32,149 bases of DNA, taken from NCBI GenBank assembly GCA_037379885.1, contig JARRJC010000034.1, positions 1 through 32,149 of the forward strand. Reading direction: 5' to 3'. This document shows, one piece after another, positions 7,765 through 16,015 of the stretch. The notes beneath the pieces were generated by a model that was given only the letters and a program-made list of their open reading frames with translations, ran no database searches and was not told where the DNA came from. The stretch comes from Limibacillus sp. (lineage in GTDB: Bacteria; Pseudomonadota; Alphaproteobacteria; Kiloniellales; CECT-8803). Every line of letters begins with the position of its first letter. Within the stretch, counting starts at the first letter, position 1. The translations under genes and the position numbers were made by a program.

Positions 7765-8562
7765 CTAGCCAAAGGCATAGGCGTCCATCGCCAGCGTTCC
7801 GTAAGTGAAGGAGCGGTGCAGCGCCCGCGCCTTGCCGCCACCGCCGCCGCCGCCACTCCCGGCGCCCAGCGCGACATAGAAGGGCAGCAGGTGCTCGTCG
7901 CTGGGGTGGGCGTGGACCGCGTGGGGCGCGCGGGCGCGGTAGTCGAGCAGCGCTTCGCGGTCCCCGGCCTCGGCCTTTTCAGCCATCCAGTTGGCGAAGG
8001 CGCGCGGCCATTCCGGGGTCGGTGCCTTGGCCTCGCCCCAGGCGAGATCGCGCAGGTTATGGGTGAGCGCGCCGGTCGCCAGGATCAGGACGCCTTCGTC
8101 GCGCAGAGGCGCCAGCGCCGCGCCCAGGGCGGCGTGGTAGGCCGGGTCGCGGTCCGGCTGGATCGAGAGTTGGGTGACCGGCAGGTCCGCATCAGGCATG
8201 CCGAGCAGGAGCGGCATCCAGGCGCCGTGATCGAGACCGCGATCGGGGTCGCGCGCCACCTCGAAGCCGGCCTCCTCCAGCAAAGCCGCCGTGCGCTCCG
8301 CCAGGGCCGGCGCGCCGGGCGCGGGGTATTGCATCTGGTAGAGCGCCTCGGGAAAGCCCCGGAAGTCGTGGATCGTCGCGGGCTTCTCCGCCAGGGAGAC
8401 GCTGGGCTTTTCCGTCTCCCAATGGGCGGAGACCACGAGGATCGCCTTGGGCCTTGGCAGCAGGCCGCCGAGACTCTTGAGGAAATCCCGTGCGGGTGAG
8501 TCCTCCAGAATGGTCATGGGCGAGCCGTGGGAAACGAAGACGGCGGGTTGGCGCTCGGTCAT
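7765..8562 (-). CDS. DODA-type extradiol dioxygenase (YgiD/LigB superfamily)
   Basis: 265-residue member of the 4,5-DOPA dioxygenase family, non-haem iron or zinc enzymes that open catecholic rings. Probable metal ligands are His12 (SHGSPM), His47 (SAHWET) and His224 (SDEHLLPF), with the active-site His112 in LDHGAWMPL. The usual C-terminal FTYGTLAMDAYAF is intact. The true substrate is unknown; E. coli YgiD acts on DOPA only in vitro. A run of seven glycines (237-243) encoded by GGC/GGT-type codons sits just before the C-terminal strand and may be a slippage-prone tract. The gene is divergent from the membrane methyltransferase gene, with a 16-bp perfect palindrome between them. Confidence 0.92.
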   Translation of the reverse strand: MTERQPAVFVSHGSPMTILEDSPARDFLKSLGGLLPRPKAILVVSAHWETEKPSVSLAEKPATIHDFRGFPEALYQMQYPAPGAPALAERTAALLEEAGFEVARDPDRGLDHGAWMPLLLGMPDADLPVTQLSIQPDRDPAYHAALGAALAPLRDEGVLILATGALTHNLRDLAWGEAKAPTPEWPRAFANWMAEKAEAGDREALLDYRARAPHAVHAHPSDEHLLPFYVALGAGSGGGGGGGKARALHRSFTYGTLAMDAYAFG

Positions 8563-8637
8563 GGTTCGGGCCTTTCAAAGGAGGCGGCAAGCGTGCCTTA
8601 CGAACAGGATAAGGCCTTTGGGGCCGGGCGCGACAAT

Positions 8638-8653
8638 ATTGCAGCGCTGCAAT
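8638..8653. promoter_or_regulatory. 16-bp perfect palindrome, operator-like
   Basis: The sequence attgcagcgctgcaat is an uninterrupted perfect palindrome in the divergent region between the dioxygenase and the membrane methyltransferase genes. Its position suggests a dimeric repressor or activator site controlling one or both genes. Confidence 0.4.
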
Positions 8654-8678
8654 GGCGTCTTGCGCTACCTTCGCCCGC

Positions 8679-9296
8679 ATGACGCCGCTCGATCATCTGC
8701 TCTATGGCTTGGCCTGGCTCTCCTTCGGACTGCTGCACTCGCTGCTTGCGCGCGAAGGCGCCAAGCAGCGCCTCGGCGGGCTCCTCGGTGGCGGCTACCG
8801 TCTCGCCTACAATGGCTTTGCGCTCTTGCATATTCTGGCGGTCGCCGGCTTCGGGGATTGGCTGGCCCGGGGCGGGGCTGGTGGGAATTTCACCGCGCGT
8901 CCGGACTGGCTCTCCTGGCTGCAGAGCGCCCTCGCCCTCGCCGGTTTCGCGGTCATGCTGCTGGCCTTGCGCAGCTACGATCTCGGCCGCTTCGGCGGAC
9001 TGACCCAGTTCCGGCAGAAGATTCCGCCGCACACCCAAGCCGCCGAGGAGCCGCTGGTGATCTCCGGCCTGCACCGCTACGTGCGCCACCCGATCTACTT
9101 CGGCCTGCTGCTCTTCGTCTGGGGTCTGGCGCGCGATCAGCTGTCGCTGGCGACGGCCTTTTGGGCAAGCCTTTATCTGGTGATCGGCAGCCGCTTCGAA
9201 GAGCGCGATCTCTTGCGCCGCTTCGGGGAGTCCTATGCCGACTACCGGCGGCGTGTCCCGGCGCTGATCCCTTGGCGCGGGCGGAGGGAAAGCTAG
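8679..9296 (+). CDS. NnrU/isoprenylcysteine methyltransferase-like membrane protein
   Basis: 205-residue polytopic membrane protein. Hydrophobic segments lie at roughly 5-22, 40-60, 78-98 and 135-165. The C-terminal part carries the ICMT/PEMT-type cofactor region: GLHRYVRHPIYFGLLL, then FEERDLLRRFGESYADYRRRVPALIPW. The N-terminal half (GLLHSLLAREGAK) resembles NnrU and MddA-like relatives. Members methylate small thiols, lipids or prenylcysteines, or have no proven activity, so the substrate is not assignable. ATG 8679 is preferred because the hydrophobic N-terminus begins there. It and the in-frame ATG at 8652 both lack a ribosome site, so the message may be leaderless. Its TAG stop overlaps the stop of the opposing mmcB gene in a shared CTAG. 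Confidence 0.82.
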   Translation: MTPLDHLLYGLAWLSFGLLHSLLAREGAKQRLGGLLGGGYRLAYNGFALLHILAVAGFGDWLARGGAGGNFTARPDWLSWLQSALALAGFAVMLLALRSYDLGRFGGLTQFRQKIPPHTQAAEEPLVISGLHRYVRHPIYFGLLLFVWGLARDQLSLATAFWASLYLVIGSRFEERDLLRRFGESYADYRRRVPALIPWRGRRES

Positions 9297-9760
9297 CCGA
9301 AGCGCGGGTCGAGCGCGGTCAGCAGGCGGTTCCCGGCCAGCCGCGCGAAGCGTAGCGTCAGCGCCTTGCGCCGCGCGGCGGCCAGCGGTGTCAGCGGCGA
9401 CTCGCGCAGGATTTCCGCCTGGAAGGCATCGCAGATCATCAGGCCCGGTTCGGCGGGCAAGACCTCGCGGGGAAAGTCCGCGGGCACGGCGAAGTAGAAG
9501 AGGTCGCAGAACTCCAGGTACTGCTCCCACTTCTGGTCCGCCTTGAAGTCGGCCAGAGAGGATTTCACCTCGACCACCGCGATGCGGCCCTTGTCGTCCA
9601 GGGCCATCACGTCGACTCGCCGGCCGGTCTTCAGCGAAACCTCGAAAAGGCAGGACCAGCCCAGGTCGGTCAGGCCGCGCGCCACGCCGCGCGCCAGCCG
9701 GTGGCCGGGCGCCAGCGCCTCCAGGGACTCCTCCTTCTCAAGACCGTCGCGACTCGTCAT
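9293..9760 (-). CDS. mmcB: MmcB-family DNA repair protein
   Basis: 155-residue protein resembling MmcB, a nuclease-fold protein of alphaproteobacteria that in Caulobacter is SOS-induced and takes part in mitomycin C tolerance. The PD-(D/E)XK-like core is visible: RRVDVMALDDKGRIAVVEVKSS with acidic residues and VEVK, then DFKADQKW and YLEFCDLFYFAVPADF. ATG 9760 (MTSRDG) is used; the frame is open upstream but without similarity, and no strong ribosome site is seen. I looked for the alphaproteobacterial LexA site (GTTC-N7-GTTC) just upstream and did not find one, so SOS control is not supported here. It converges on the membrane methyltransferase gene. Confidence 0.85.
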   Translation of the reverse strand: MTSRDGLEKEESLEALAPGHRLARGVARGLTDLGWSCLFEVSLKTGRRVDVMALDDKGRIAVVEVKSSLADFKADQKWEQYLEFCDLFYFAVPADFPREVLPAEPGLMICDAFQAEILRESPLTPLAAARRKALTLRFARLAGNRLLTALDPRFG

Positions 9761-9857
9761 GCCCGCGAGTCTAGCAGGCCGCTGCTTGCCTTGTCGCGCC
9801 GGCCTCGGCCATGCTTGGCCCCACGCCCTCGGCCCCAAGCCCCAGGAGAGTTCAACC

Positions 9858-11579
9858 ATGGTCCGCCGCTTCGCCGCCTTCGCCGTCCTCACCCTCTTCC
9901 TTCTGCCGCAGATTGCAGCGGCGCAGGAACAGGCGATCCTCTCCTACCTCGACCGGTTCCATCCGGTGCGCGCGCAGAACGGCATGGTCGCAACGCAGGA
10001 GGCCATCGCCAGTGAGGTCGGGCTCTCGATTCTCCAGCAGGGCGGCAACGCCGTGGACGCGGCGGTCGCCATCGGCTTCGCGCTGGCGGTGACGCTGCCG
10101 CGCGCGGGCAACCTGGGGGGCGGCGGCTTCATGATCATCCACGACGCCGAGACCGGGGAGACGGTGGCGCTCGACTACCGGGAGATGGCCCCGGCGGCGG
10201 CCAGCCGGGACATGTATCTGGCCGAAGACGGCGCGGTCGATCCCACCGCCTCGCGCTTTTCCCACCGCGCCTCCGGCGTGCCGGGGACCGTGGCCGGGTT
10301 GCTGGCCGCGCTGGAGCGCTACGGCAGCCTGCCGCGCGGCGCGGTGATCGAGCCCGCGATCGCCCTGGCCGAGGAGGGCTTCGAGGTCAGTCAGGCGCTG
10401 TCGGACTCCCTGAAGGCCTCGGAAGGCCGCCTCAGCCTTTTCCCGGCGGCGCGCGAGGTCTTCTTCAAGGGCGAGGACGACTACTACGAGCCGGGCGACA
10501 TCCTGCGCCAGCCCGACCTGGCCCGGAGCCTGCGGCTGATCGTCGAGGCGGGCCCCTCGGCGTTCTACCAGGGCCCCATCGCGGTCAAGATCGCCGAGGA
10601 GATGGAGCGCAATGGCGGCCTGATCACGCTGGAGGATCTGGAAGCCTACCGCCCCGTCTTCCGCGAGCCGGTCAAGGGCAGCTACCGGGGCTACGACATC
10701 GCCTCCATGCCGCCGCCTTCCTCGGGCGGCGCGCACCTGATCCAGATACTCAATCTGCTGGAGGACTATCCGCTGGCCGAGATGGGCCACAACTCGGCGC
10801 TCTCGGTCCACATCATGGCCGAGGCCATGCGTCTCGCCTACGCTGACCGCAGCCTGCACCTGGGCGACAGCGACTTCGTGCCGGTGCCGCTTTCGGGCCT
10901 CACCTCCAAAGCCTACGCCGATGAACTGCGCCCCAAGATCGACAGCTACCGCGCCACGCCCTCCAGCCAAGTGAATCCCGGCAACCCGGCGCCCTACGAG
11001 AGCAACCAGACGACCCACTTCTCGGTCATGGACGCGAAGGGCAATGCGGTCGCCAACACCTACACCATCAACTTCAGCTACGGCAGCGGCATCATGGCCG
11101 AGGGCACCGGCATCCTGCTCAACAACGAGATGGACGACTTTTCCGCCAAGCCCGGCGTTCCCAACGCCTACGGCCTGATCGGCGGGGAGGCGAACGCCAT
11201 CGAGGCGGGCAAGCGCCCGCTCTCCTCCATGACGCCCACCATCGTCTTCAAGGAGGGCGAGCCCTTCCTGGTGACGGGCAGTCCCGGCGGCAGCCGCATC
11301 ATCACCACCACGCTTCAGATCATCCTGAACGTGGTCGACCACGGCATGAACATCGCCGAGGCGACGGCCGCGCCGCGCGTCCATCACCAGTGGCTGCCCG
11401 ACGAGCTGCGGGTGGAGGAGGGCATGAGCCCCGACACCCTCGCGCTGCTGCGCGCCCGCGGGCATGAGATCGCGGTCAAGAACGCCATGGGCTCGACCCA
11501 GTCGATCCTGAAGACGGAGGAGGGGCTGACAGGCGCTTCCGACCCGCGCAGTCCCGGCGCGCTCACCCTTGGCTACTGA
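9858..11579 (+). CDS. ggt: Gamma-glutamyltransferase (periplasmic glutathione hydrolase)
   Basis: Autoprocessing N-terminal-nucleophile enzyme that cleaves the gamma-glutamyl bond of glutathione and related peptides in the periplasm. Of 573 residues, 1-22 form a signal peptide (two arginines, hydrophobic core, AAAQ cleavage region). The self-cleavage site is in NQTTHFSV, making Thr385 the new N-terminus and nucleophile of the small subunit. The large-subunit start (MVATQEAIASEVGLSIL) and GNLGGGGFM are typical. Small-subunit motifs GTGILLNNEMDDFS, KRPLSSMTPTIV and GSPGGSRIITT are present, as is a lid loop like that of E. coli Ggt. ATG 9858 has AGGAG upstream. Rpe follows 64 bp later on the same strand. 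Confidence 0.96.
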   Translation: MVRRFAAFAVLTLFLLPQIAAAQEQAILSYLDRFHPVRAQNGMVATQEAIASEVGLSILQQGGNAVDAAVAIGFALAVTLPRAGNLGGGGFMIIHDAETGETVALDYREMAPAAASRDMYLAEDGAVDPTASRFSHRASGVPGTVAGLLAALERYGSLPRGAVIEPAIALAEEGFEVSQALSDSLKASEGRLSLFPAAREVFFKGEDDYYEPGDILRQPDLARSLRLIVEAGPSAFYQGPIAVKIAEEMERNGGLITLEDLEAYRPVFREPVKGSYRGYDIASMPPPSSGGAHLIQILNLLEDYPLAEMGHNSALSVHIMAEAMRLAYADRSLHLGDSDFVPVPLSGLTSKAYADELRPKIDSYRATPSSQVNPGNPAPYESNQTTHFSVMDAKGNAVANTYTINFSYGSGIMAEGTGILLNNEMDDFSAKPGVPNAYGLIGGEANAIEAGKRPLSSMTPTIVFKEGEPFLVTGSPGGSRIITTTLQIILNVVDHGMNIAEATAAPRVHHQWLPDELRVEEGMSPDTLALLRARGHEIAVKNAMGSTQSILKTEEGLTGASDPRSPGALTLGY

Positions 11580-11643
11580 GCCGCCGGCCGCTATTAACCA
11601 TTGCGCTATTGAGGCCCCGCCGGGGACTTGCTAAGGAACTCCC

Positions 11644-12306
11644 ATGCAGCAGGACATTCGCATCGCCCCCTCCATCCTCTCCGCCGACTTCGCCAAGCTG
11701 GGCGAGGAGGTGCGGGCCATAGACGCGGGCGGCTGCGACTATGTCCACATCGACGTGATGGACGGCCACTTCGTGCCGAACCTCACCATCGGACCCGGCG
11801 TGGTGAAGGCGCTTAGGCCGCACACGGAAAAGACCTTCGACGTCCACCTGATGATTTCCCCCGTCGACCTCTTCGTGGAGGACTTCGCAAAGGCGGGCGC
11901 GGACATCATCACGGTTCACCCCGAAGCGGGTCCGCACATTCACCGCACGCTCCAGCTCATCAAGTCGCTGGGCAAGAAGGCCGGCGTCTCGCTCAATCCC
12001 GGCACGCCGGTCTCGGCGGTCGAGCACATCATGGATCTGGTCGACCTGGTCCTGGTGATGTCGGTCAATCCGGGTTTCGGCGGGCAGAAGTTCATCCCCT
12101 CGGCCCTGGACAAGATCGCCAGATTGCGGGAGATGATCGACGCCAGCGGACGGCAGATCGACCTGGAGGTCGACGGCGGCATCAACCTGGAGACGGCGCC
12201 GCTCGCCATCCAGGCGGGCGCCGATGTCCTGGTGGCCGGGACCGCCACCTTCACCGGCGGGCCGGAGGCATACGCGGCCAACATCAAGGCGCTGAAAGGC
12301 GGCTGA
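11644..12306 (+). CDS. rpe: Ribulose-phosphate 3-epimerase
   Basis: 220-residue TIM-barrel metalloenzyme that interconverts ribulose 5-phosphate and xylulose 5-phosphate in the pentose phosphate (and, where present, Calvin) pathway. The start APSILSADF, the metal-binding [12 protein letters not shown], the HLMI strand, the [10 protein letters not shown] phosphate loop and the VDGGIN strand with the second catalytic aspartate are all present. ATG 11644 is preceded by aaggaa. A heparinase-like gene follows 41 bp later, an order common in Rhodospirillales. Confidence 0.97.
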   Translation: MQQDIRIAPSILSADFAKLGEEVRAIDAGGCDYVHIDVMDGHFVPNLTIGPGVVKALRPHTEKTFDVHLMISPVDLFVEDFAKAGADIITVHPEAGPHIHRTLQLIKSLGKKAGVSLNPGTPVSAVEHIMDLVDLVLVMSVNPGFGGQKFIPSALDKIARLREMIDASGRQIDLEVDGGINLETAPLAIQAGADVLVAGTATFTGGPEAYAANIKALKGG

Positions 12307-12347
12307 GAGGCCGCGCAGGCGGCCAGCAAGGGAAACGACGGGCGACG

Positions 12348-14093
12348 ATGGATGCCGAGACGGCCGACCTGAACAGCCCGGAGGCGCTAGAGCCCTCGGA
12401 TATCCGCCTGGGCCGCGAGCCCGGACGCTGGCGCTTCCTGCCCAAACGCCTGCTTTTCCAACGTCTGCGCTACCGCTTGCGCGTCGCCTTCCTGCGCCTG
12501 CCCGGCGCCTGCAAGCCGCTTCCCGGCTGTCACGGCACGGCGCTCATCTTCAGCCACAGCGACATCTGGCCGGGCGACCTGGAGTCAGGGCGCGCCCTGC
12601 TGACCGACGGTTACTTCCTGGCCGGCGAGTACCTGGAGAACCCGGAGCCGCTCTGGACCACGCCCAAGGCCTCGCGCGACTGGAAGGAGGGGCTGCACGC
12701 TTTCGATTGGCTGCGCGACCTGCGCAGCGCGGGCGGCGATCAGGCCCGCCGCAAGGCGCGCGATCTGACCGCGCTCTGGCTGGCGAACTACGCGCGCGGC
12801 TGGGACGGGCTCGCCTGGGCGCCTCAGGTGCTGGGGCGGCGGCTGGCCAACATCCTGGGTCACTTCGAATACTACGCCGCCAATGCCGAGCCGCCCTTCC
12901 AGGCCGCCCTAATCGATTCGCTGGGCCGTCAGGCGCGGCACCTCGCCAAGGTGCTGCCCGCGGGGCTCACCGGCTCCGACCTGCTGGCCGCGATCAAGGG
13001 TCTCAGCTTCGCGGCGCTCTCCCTGCCGGGCGGGGAGACCTTGCTGCCGCGCGCCCGCGCGCTTCTGGAGGAGGAACTGGAGCGTCAGGTGCTGCTGGAC
13101 GGCGGGCAGGCCGAGCGCGACCCCTTCGCCCAGGTGGCGGTGCTGCGCGATCTGATCGACCTGCGCGCCCTGTTCCACGCCGCCGGGGAGGAGCCGCCCG
13201 CCGAGCTGACCCTGGCGATCGAGCGCATGGGCCCCTTCCTGCGGCTGCTGCGCCACGGCGACGGCGGCCTGCCGCTCTTCAACGGCGGGTTGGAGGGCCC
13301 GGCCTGGTACCTCGACCTGCTGCTGCAACGCGCGGGCGGGCGCTCGCGGCCCTTCTACGCGGCGCCCCAGGCGGGCTTTCAGCGGCTCCAGGCCGGGCGC
13401 AGCGTGCTGGTGGCCGACAGCGGACGGCCCCCGCCCGCCGGGCTCGACGGCGCGGCCCACGCCGGTACGCTCTCCTTCGAGATGTCGGTCGGGCGCGAGC
13501 GCATGATCGTCAACTGCGGCAGCCATCCCTTCAGCGAGCGCTGGCGCAGCCTGCTGCGCGGCACGGCGGCGCACTCCACGCTCTGTTTCGATGGCCGCAA
13601 CTCCTCCCAGCTCCTGGCCGAGGGCGGGCTCGGCAAGCGCGCCGGTGACGTGCGCTGCCGCCGCGAGGAGCAGGAGGGCAACGTCTGGCTCCAGCTTTCC
13701 CACGACGGCTACCGCGAGCGCTATGGCCTGATCCACCACCGCCGCCTGTTCCTGGCGGCGGGCGGGGAGGACCTGCGCGGCGAGGACCGCCTGGAGGTGG
13801 TCGATCCGGAAAAGCTGACGGCGGCGGCGGGCGAGGGAAAGCTGGTCACGCTGCGCTTCCACCTGCACCCGGAAGTCGGCGCCAACCTCTCGCAGGGCGG
13901 CTCGCTCCTGCTGCGCCTGAAGCGTGGCGGCGGCTGGCGCTTCCACCAGACCGGCGGCGCGTTGAGCCTGGAGCCCAGCATCTACTTCGGCGGCTTTCCC
14001 GAGGTGCGCCGCTCCGAACAGATCGTCGTCACCGCCCCCCTCGACGGCCGCGACACCACCATCAAGTGGACCTTCAAGCGCGAGGGGCGGTGA
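12348..14093 (+). CDS. Heparinase II/III-family protein
   Basis: 581-residue protein with the two-part layout of the family. An all-helical N-terminal region (about 60-340) includes WLRDLRSAGGDQARR, WAPQVLGRRLANIL and HGDGGLPLFNGG. A beta-rich C-terminal Hepar_II_III domain (about 365-575) includes ERMIVNCGSHPF, RGTAAHSTLCFDGRNSS and HHRRLFLAAGGEDLRGEDRL. No signal peptide is apparent, which is odd for a secreted polysaccharide lyase. Together with its fixed place after rpe in alphaproteobacteria, this suggests an intracellular or envelope-related role, not heparin breakdown. The substrate is unknown. ATG 12348 lacks a strong ribosome site; gggcgacg is the only purine stretch upstream. Confidence 0.88.
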   Translation: MDAETADLNSPEALEPSDIRLGREPGRWRFLPKRLLFQRLRYRLRVAFLRLPGACKPLPGCHGTALIFSHSDIWPGDLESGRALLTDGYFLAGEYLENPEPLWTTPKASRDWKEGLHAFDWLRDLRSAGGDQARRKARDLTALWLANYARGWDGLAWAPQVLGRRLANILGHFEYYAANAEPPFQAALIDSLGRQARHLAKVLPAGLTGSDLLAAIKGLSFAALSLPGGETLLPRARALLEEELERQVLLDGGQAERDPFAQVAVLRDLIDLRALFHAAGEEPPAELTLAIERMGPFLRLLRHGDGGLPLFNGGLEGPAWYLDLLLQRAGGRSRPFYAAPQAGFQRLQAGRSVLVADSGRPPPAGLDGAAHAGTLSFEMSVGRERMIVNCGSHPFSERWRSLLRGTAAHSTLCFDGRNSSQLLAEGGLGKRAGDVRCRREEQEGNVWLQLSHDGYRERYGLIHHRRLFLAAGGEDLRGEDRLEVVDPEKLTAAAGEGKLVTLRFHLHPEVGANLSQGGSLLLRLKRGGGWRFHQTGGALSLEPSIYFGGFPEVRRSEQIVVTAPLDGRDTTIKWTFKREGR

Positions 14094-14112
14094 TCCGAGC
14101 TGCCTCCAATCC

Positions 14113-15054
14113 CTAGCTGCCCCCAACCCTGAGCAACACCGCCCCGCAGGCGACCAGGAGGGCGGCGGCGAGGCGGAGGGGGCCGAAGCCTTCGCCGAGG
14201 AAGAGCATGCCGATGGCCGCGGCCAGCACCACGGAGGTTTCGCGCAGGGCGATCACATGGGCCAGCGGCGCCACGCTCATGGCCCAGATGACGATGCCGT
14301 AGGCGACCCCGGAGATGATCCCGCCGATCAGCCCGCGCTTCCAGTACGGACGAAAGGGCGCCAGCGACCAGCCCCGGCGGCTGAGCGCGAAGAAGACCAG
14401 CGGCAGCGGCTCCAGGATGAAAAGCCAGACGATATAGGAAAACACCGTCTCGGCGGCCCGCCCGCCGATCCCGTCGATCAGCGAATAGCCGCCGATCGTG
14501 AACCCGGTCGCGAGCGCCAGCAGCACCGGGCTGCTGCCCGCCTTGAAGGCTTCCCGCTCGCCGCCCGACCGCCGCCGCCAGGCGAGCGAGATCAGGCCCG
14601 CCGAGAGGATCAGGAGGCCGATGCTCTCGAGCGGGGACAGCGTCTCGCCCAGGATCATAAAGGCGCCCAGGGCCACCAGGAGGGGCGCGGAGCCGCGCGC
14701 GATGGGATAGACCTGACTGAGGTCGCCGACCCGGTAGGCGCCGACCAGCGCGGCGTAATAGAGCGTATGCACCAGGGTCGAGCCCGCGATGCAGAGCCAG
14801 GCGAGCGGCGTGGGAAAGGGCACGAAGGGCAGGAACAGCAGGGCCGGCGGGATATGGAAGAAGATCACCAGCGTCTGCACCGCCAGCTTGTCGCCGCCCG
14901 ACTTGACCAGCGCGTTCCAGCTGGCGTGCAGCAGTGCGGCCAGCAGCACCAGACCGTATACGAGATAGGGCGAGAACGAGGGCTCCAGGGTCAAGGTTGG
15001 GCTTCCATGGGGGCGGGCGGCCATAGAGGCGGGCAGCCCGAAGAGGCGCTTCAT
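14113..15054 (-). CDS. EamA/DMT-superfamily transporter
   Basis: Inner-membrane protein with about ten predicted hydrophobic helices in two EamA-like halves (about 30-165 and 175-312). The first half has ALLHASWNALVK, and each half closes with a characteristic helix pair (ALGAFMILGETLSPLESIG; AAAIGMLFLGEGFGPLRL). Members export or import small metabolites or amino acids, and the substrate cannot be predicted. The start is uncertain. ATG 15054 has no ribosome site, and residues 1-28 are not membrane-like, so an internal start (for example Met11 at 15024) is possible. It converges on the heparinase-like gene and is divergent from the DUF4242-like gene. Confidence 0.85.
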   Translation of the reverse strand: MKRLFGLPASMAARPHGSPTLTLEPSFSPYLVYGLVLLAALLHASWNALVKSGGDKLAVQTLVIFFHIPPALLFLPFVPFPTPLAWLCIAGSTLVHTLYYAALVGAYRVGDLSQVYPIARGSAPLLVALGAFMILGETLSPLESIGLLILSAGLISLAWRRRSGGEREAFKAGSSPVLLALATGFTIGGYSLIDGIGGRAAETVFSYIVWLFILEPLPLVFFALSRRGWSLAPFRPYWKRGLIGGIISGVAYGIVIWAMSVAPLAHVIALRETSVVLAAAIGMLFLGEGFGPLRLAAALLVACGAVLLRVGGS

Positions 15055-15167
15055 CGCAGGGAGTTATGGCTATAGCATGACGGATGCGGAGCGATCCCGC
15101 AGGAATTTGGCGGGAGGCTGCCTCGACAGCCCTTTCTTGCGCTCTGCTCAAGAGGGGAGGGAGCATC

Positions 15168-15467
15168 TTGAAGCGCTATATCATCGAACGCGATATTCCC
15201 GGCGCCGGAAGCCGGACGACCGCGCAGATCCGCGAGGCGGCCCGGCGTTCCAACGCCGCGCTGGCGCAGTTGGCGCCGAATATCCAATGGGTGCAGAGCT
15301 TCACCACGGGTGAAAAGGTCTTCTGCATCTATCTGGCCGAGGACCCCTCCTGGATCGAAAAGCACTCGGAGTTGAGCGGCGCGCCCATCACCGCGATCCG
15401 CGAGGTGGTGCGGACCACCGATCCGACCTCCGCGCTCCGCCGCACCGGCCCGAAGAAAAAGGACTAG
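15168..15467 (+). CDS. DUF4242-like small protein (TTG start)
   Basis: 99-residue protein resembling the DUF4242 (SCO4226-type, nickel-binding ferredoxin-like) family: KRYIIERDIPGAG at the start, then AAQ/AAR-type helix, an IQWVQSFTTGEKVFCIYLA strand, and the C-terminal SGAPITAIREVVRTTDP. Its biochemical function is not established. TTG 15168 is chosen because it directly precedes the family N-terminus and has the strong site ggggagggag about 5 nt upstream. The frame is open to 15084, but those residues are unlike the family. The TAG stop shares a CTAG with the stop of the opposing OsmC-like gene. Confidence 0.75.
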   Translation: MKRYIIERDIPGAGSRTTAQIREAARRSNAALAQLAPNIQWVQSFTTGEKVFCIYLAEDPSWIEKHSELSGAPITAIREVVRTTDPTSALRRTGPKKKD

Positions 15468-15970
15468 AGCAGCGTCAATTCGCGCTCGACCGGCAGGGCT
15501 GCGGCCATGTTGTAGAACCAGGGACTGTGGGCCTCGACCGAGGACAGCAGCTCTTCCACCGTCTCGCGCGGCGCATCGGCCTTGAGCGAGACCTTGCAGG
15601 TCAGGCGCTGGTAGCCCGCCGGCACATCGGCCAGGGCCATGTTGCCGCGCCCGTCGGATTCCCCGCAGACCTCGACCTCCAGATGTTCCAGCGCGATCCC
15701 GGCCTTTGCGAAGGCGATGGCGTAGCCTTGGACCAGACAGGCCGCCACCGCCGCGCGGCCCGCGAACCCTGGGTCGGGCGCGCTGTCCGTGCCGCCGTAG
15801 TTCTCCGGCTGGTCGAAGGTCATCCGCCAGGGGCCGCCGCTCGCCTCGCAGACCAGGCCGTCGCGCAGCACGGCCTTCGTGACTCCGGTCCCCTTCGCGG
15901 CGGAGGGCCGTTTTTCAAAGAGCCGCACCAGGCGGTCCTGGGCGGCGACGATCCTTTCGCGCGCGTTCAT
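15464..15970 (-). CDS. OsmC-like protein lacking the second cysteine
   Basis: 168-residue protein of the OsmC/Ohr fold. The first conserved cysteine is present as Cys78 in AAVAACLVQGYAIAFAKAGI, and the beta strand LEHLEVEVCGESDGRG follows. In OsmC and Ohr peroxidases a second cysteine normally lies in a C-P-V/CPxS motif near the C-terminal helix. Here the matching stretch reads EAHSPWFYNM, with serine in that place, so the usual thiol peroxidase cycle is unlikely. The ATG at 15970 has the strong site gaggagg; a longer in-frame start would add residues without similarity. It lies 45 bp downstream of the cyclase-TPR gene on the same strand and is probably co-transcribed. Confidence 0.8.
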   Translation of the reverse strand: MNARERIVAAQDRLVRLFEKRPSAAKGTGVTKAVLRDGLVCEASGGPWRMTFDQPENYGGTDSAPDPGFAGRAAVAACLVQGYAIAFAKAGIALEHLEVEVCGESDGRGNMALADVPAGYQRLTCKVSLKADAPRETVEELLSSVEAHSPWFYNMAAALPVERELTLL

Positions 15971-16015
15971 GTTTTCCTCCTCGTCAAGGCGGCAGCCCTC
16001 GCCCATGGGTCGGGG

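Noticed and set aside
9761-9857. LexA site upstream of mmcB
   Set aside because: No GTTC-N7-GTTC or similar direct repeat was found in this gap.
9852-11465. 537-codon minus-strand frame opposite ggt
   Set aside because: Ggt is unambiguous, with catalytic Thr385 and a signal peptide. The antisense product is low-complexity.
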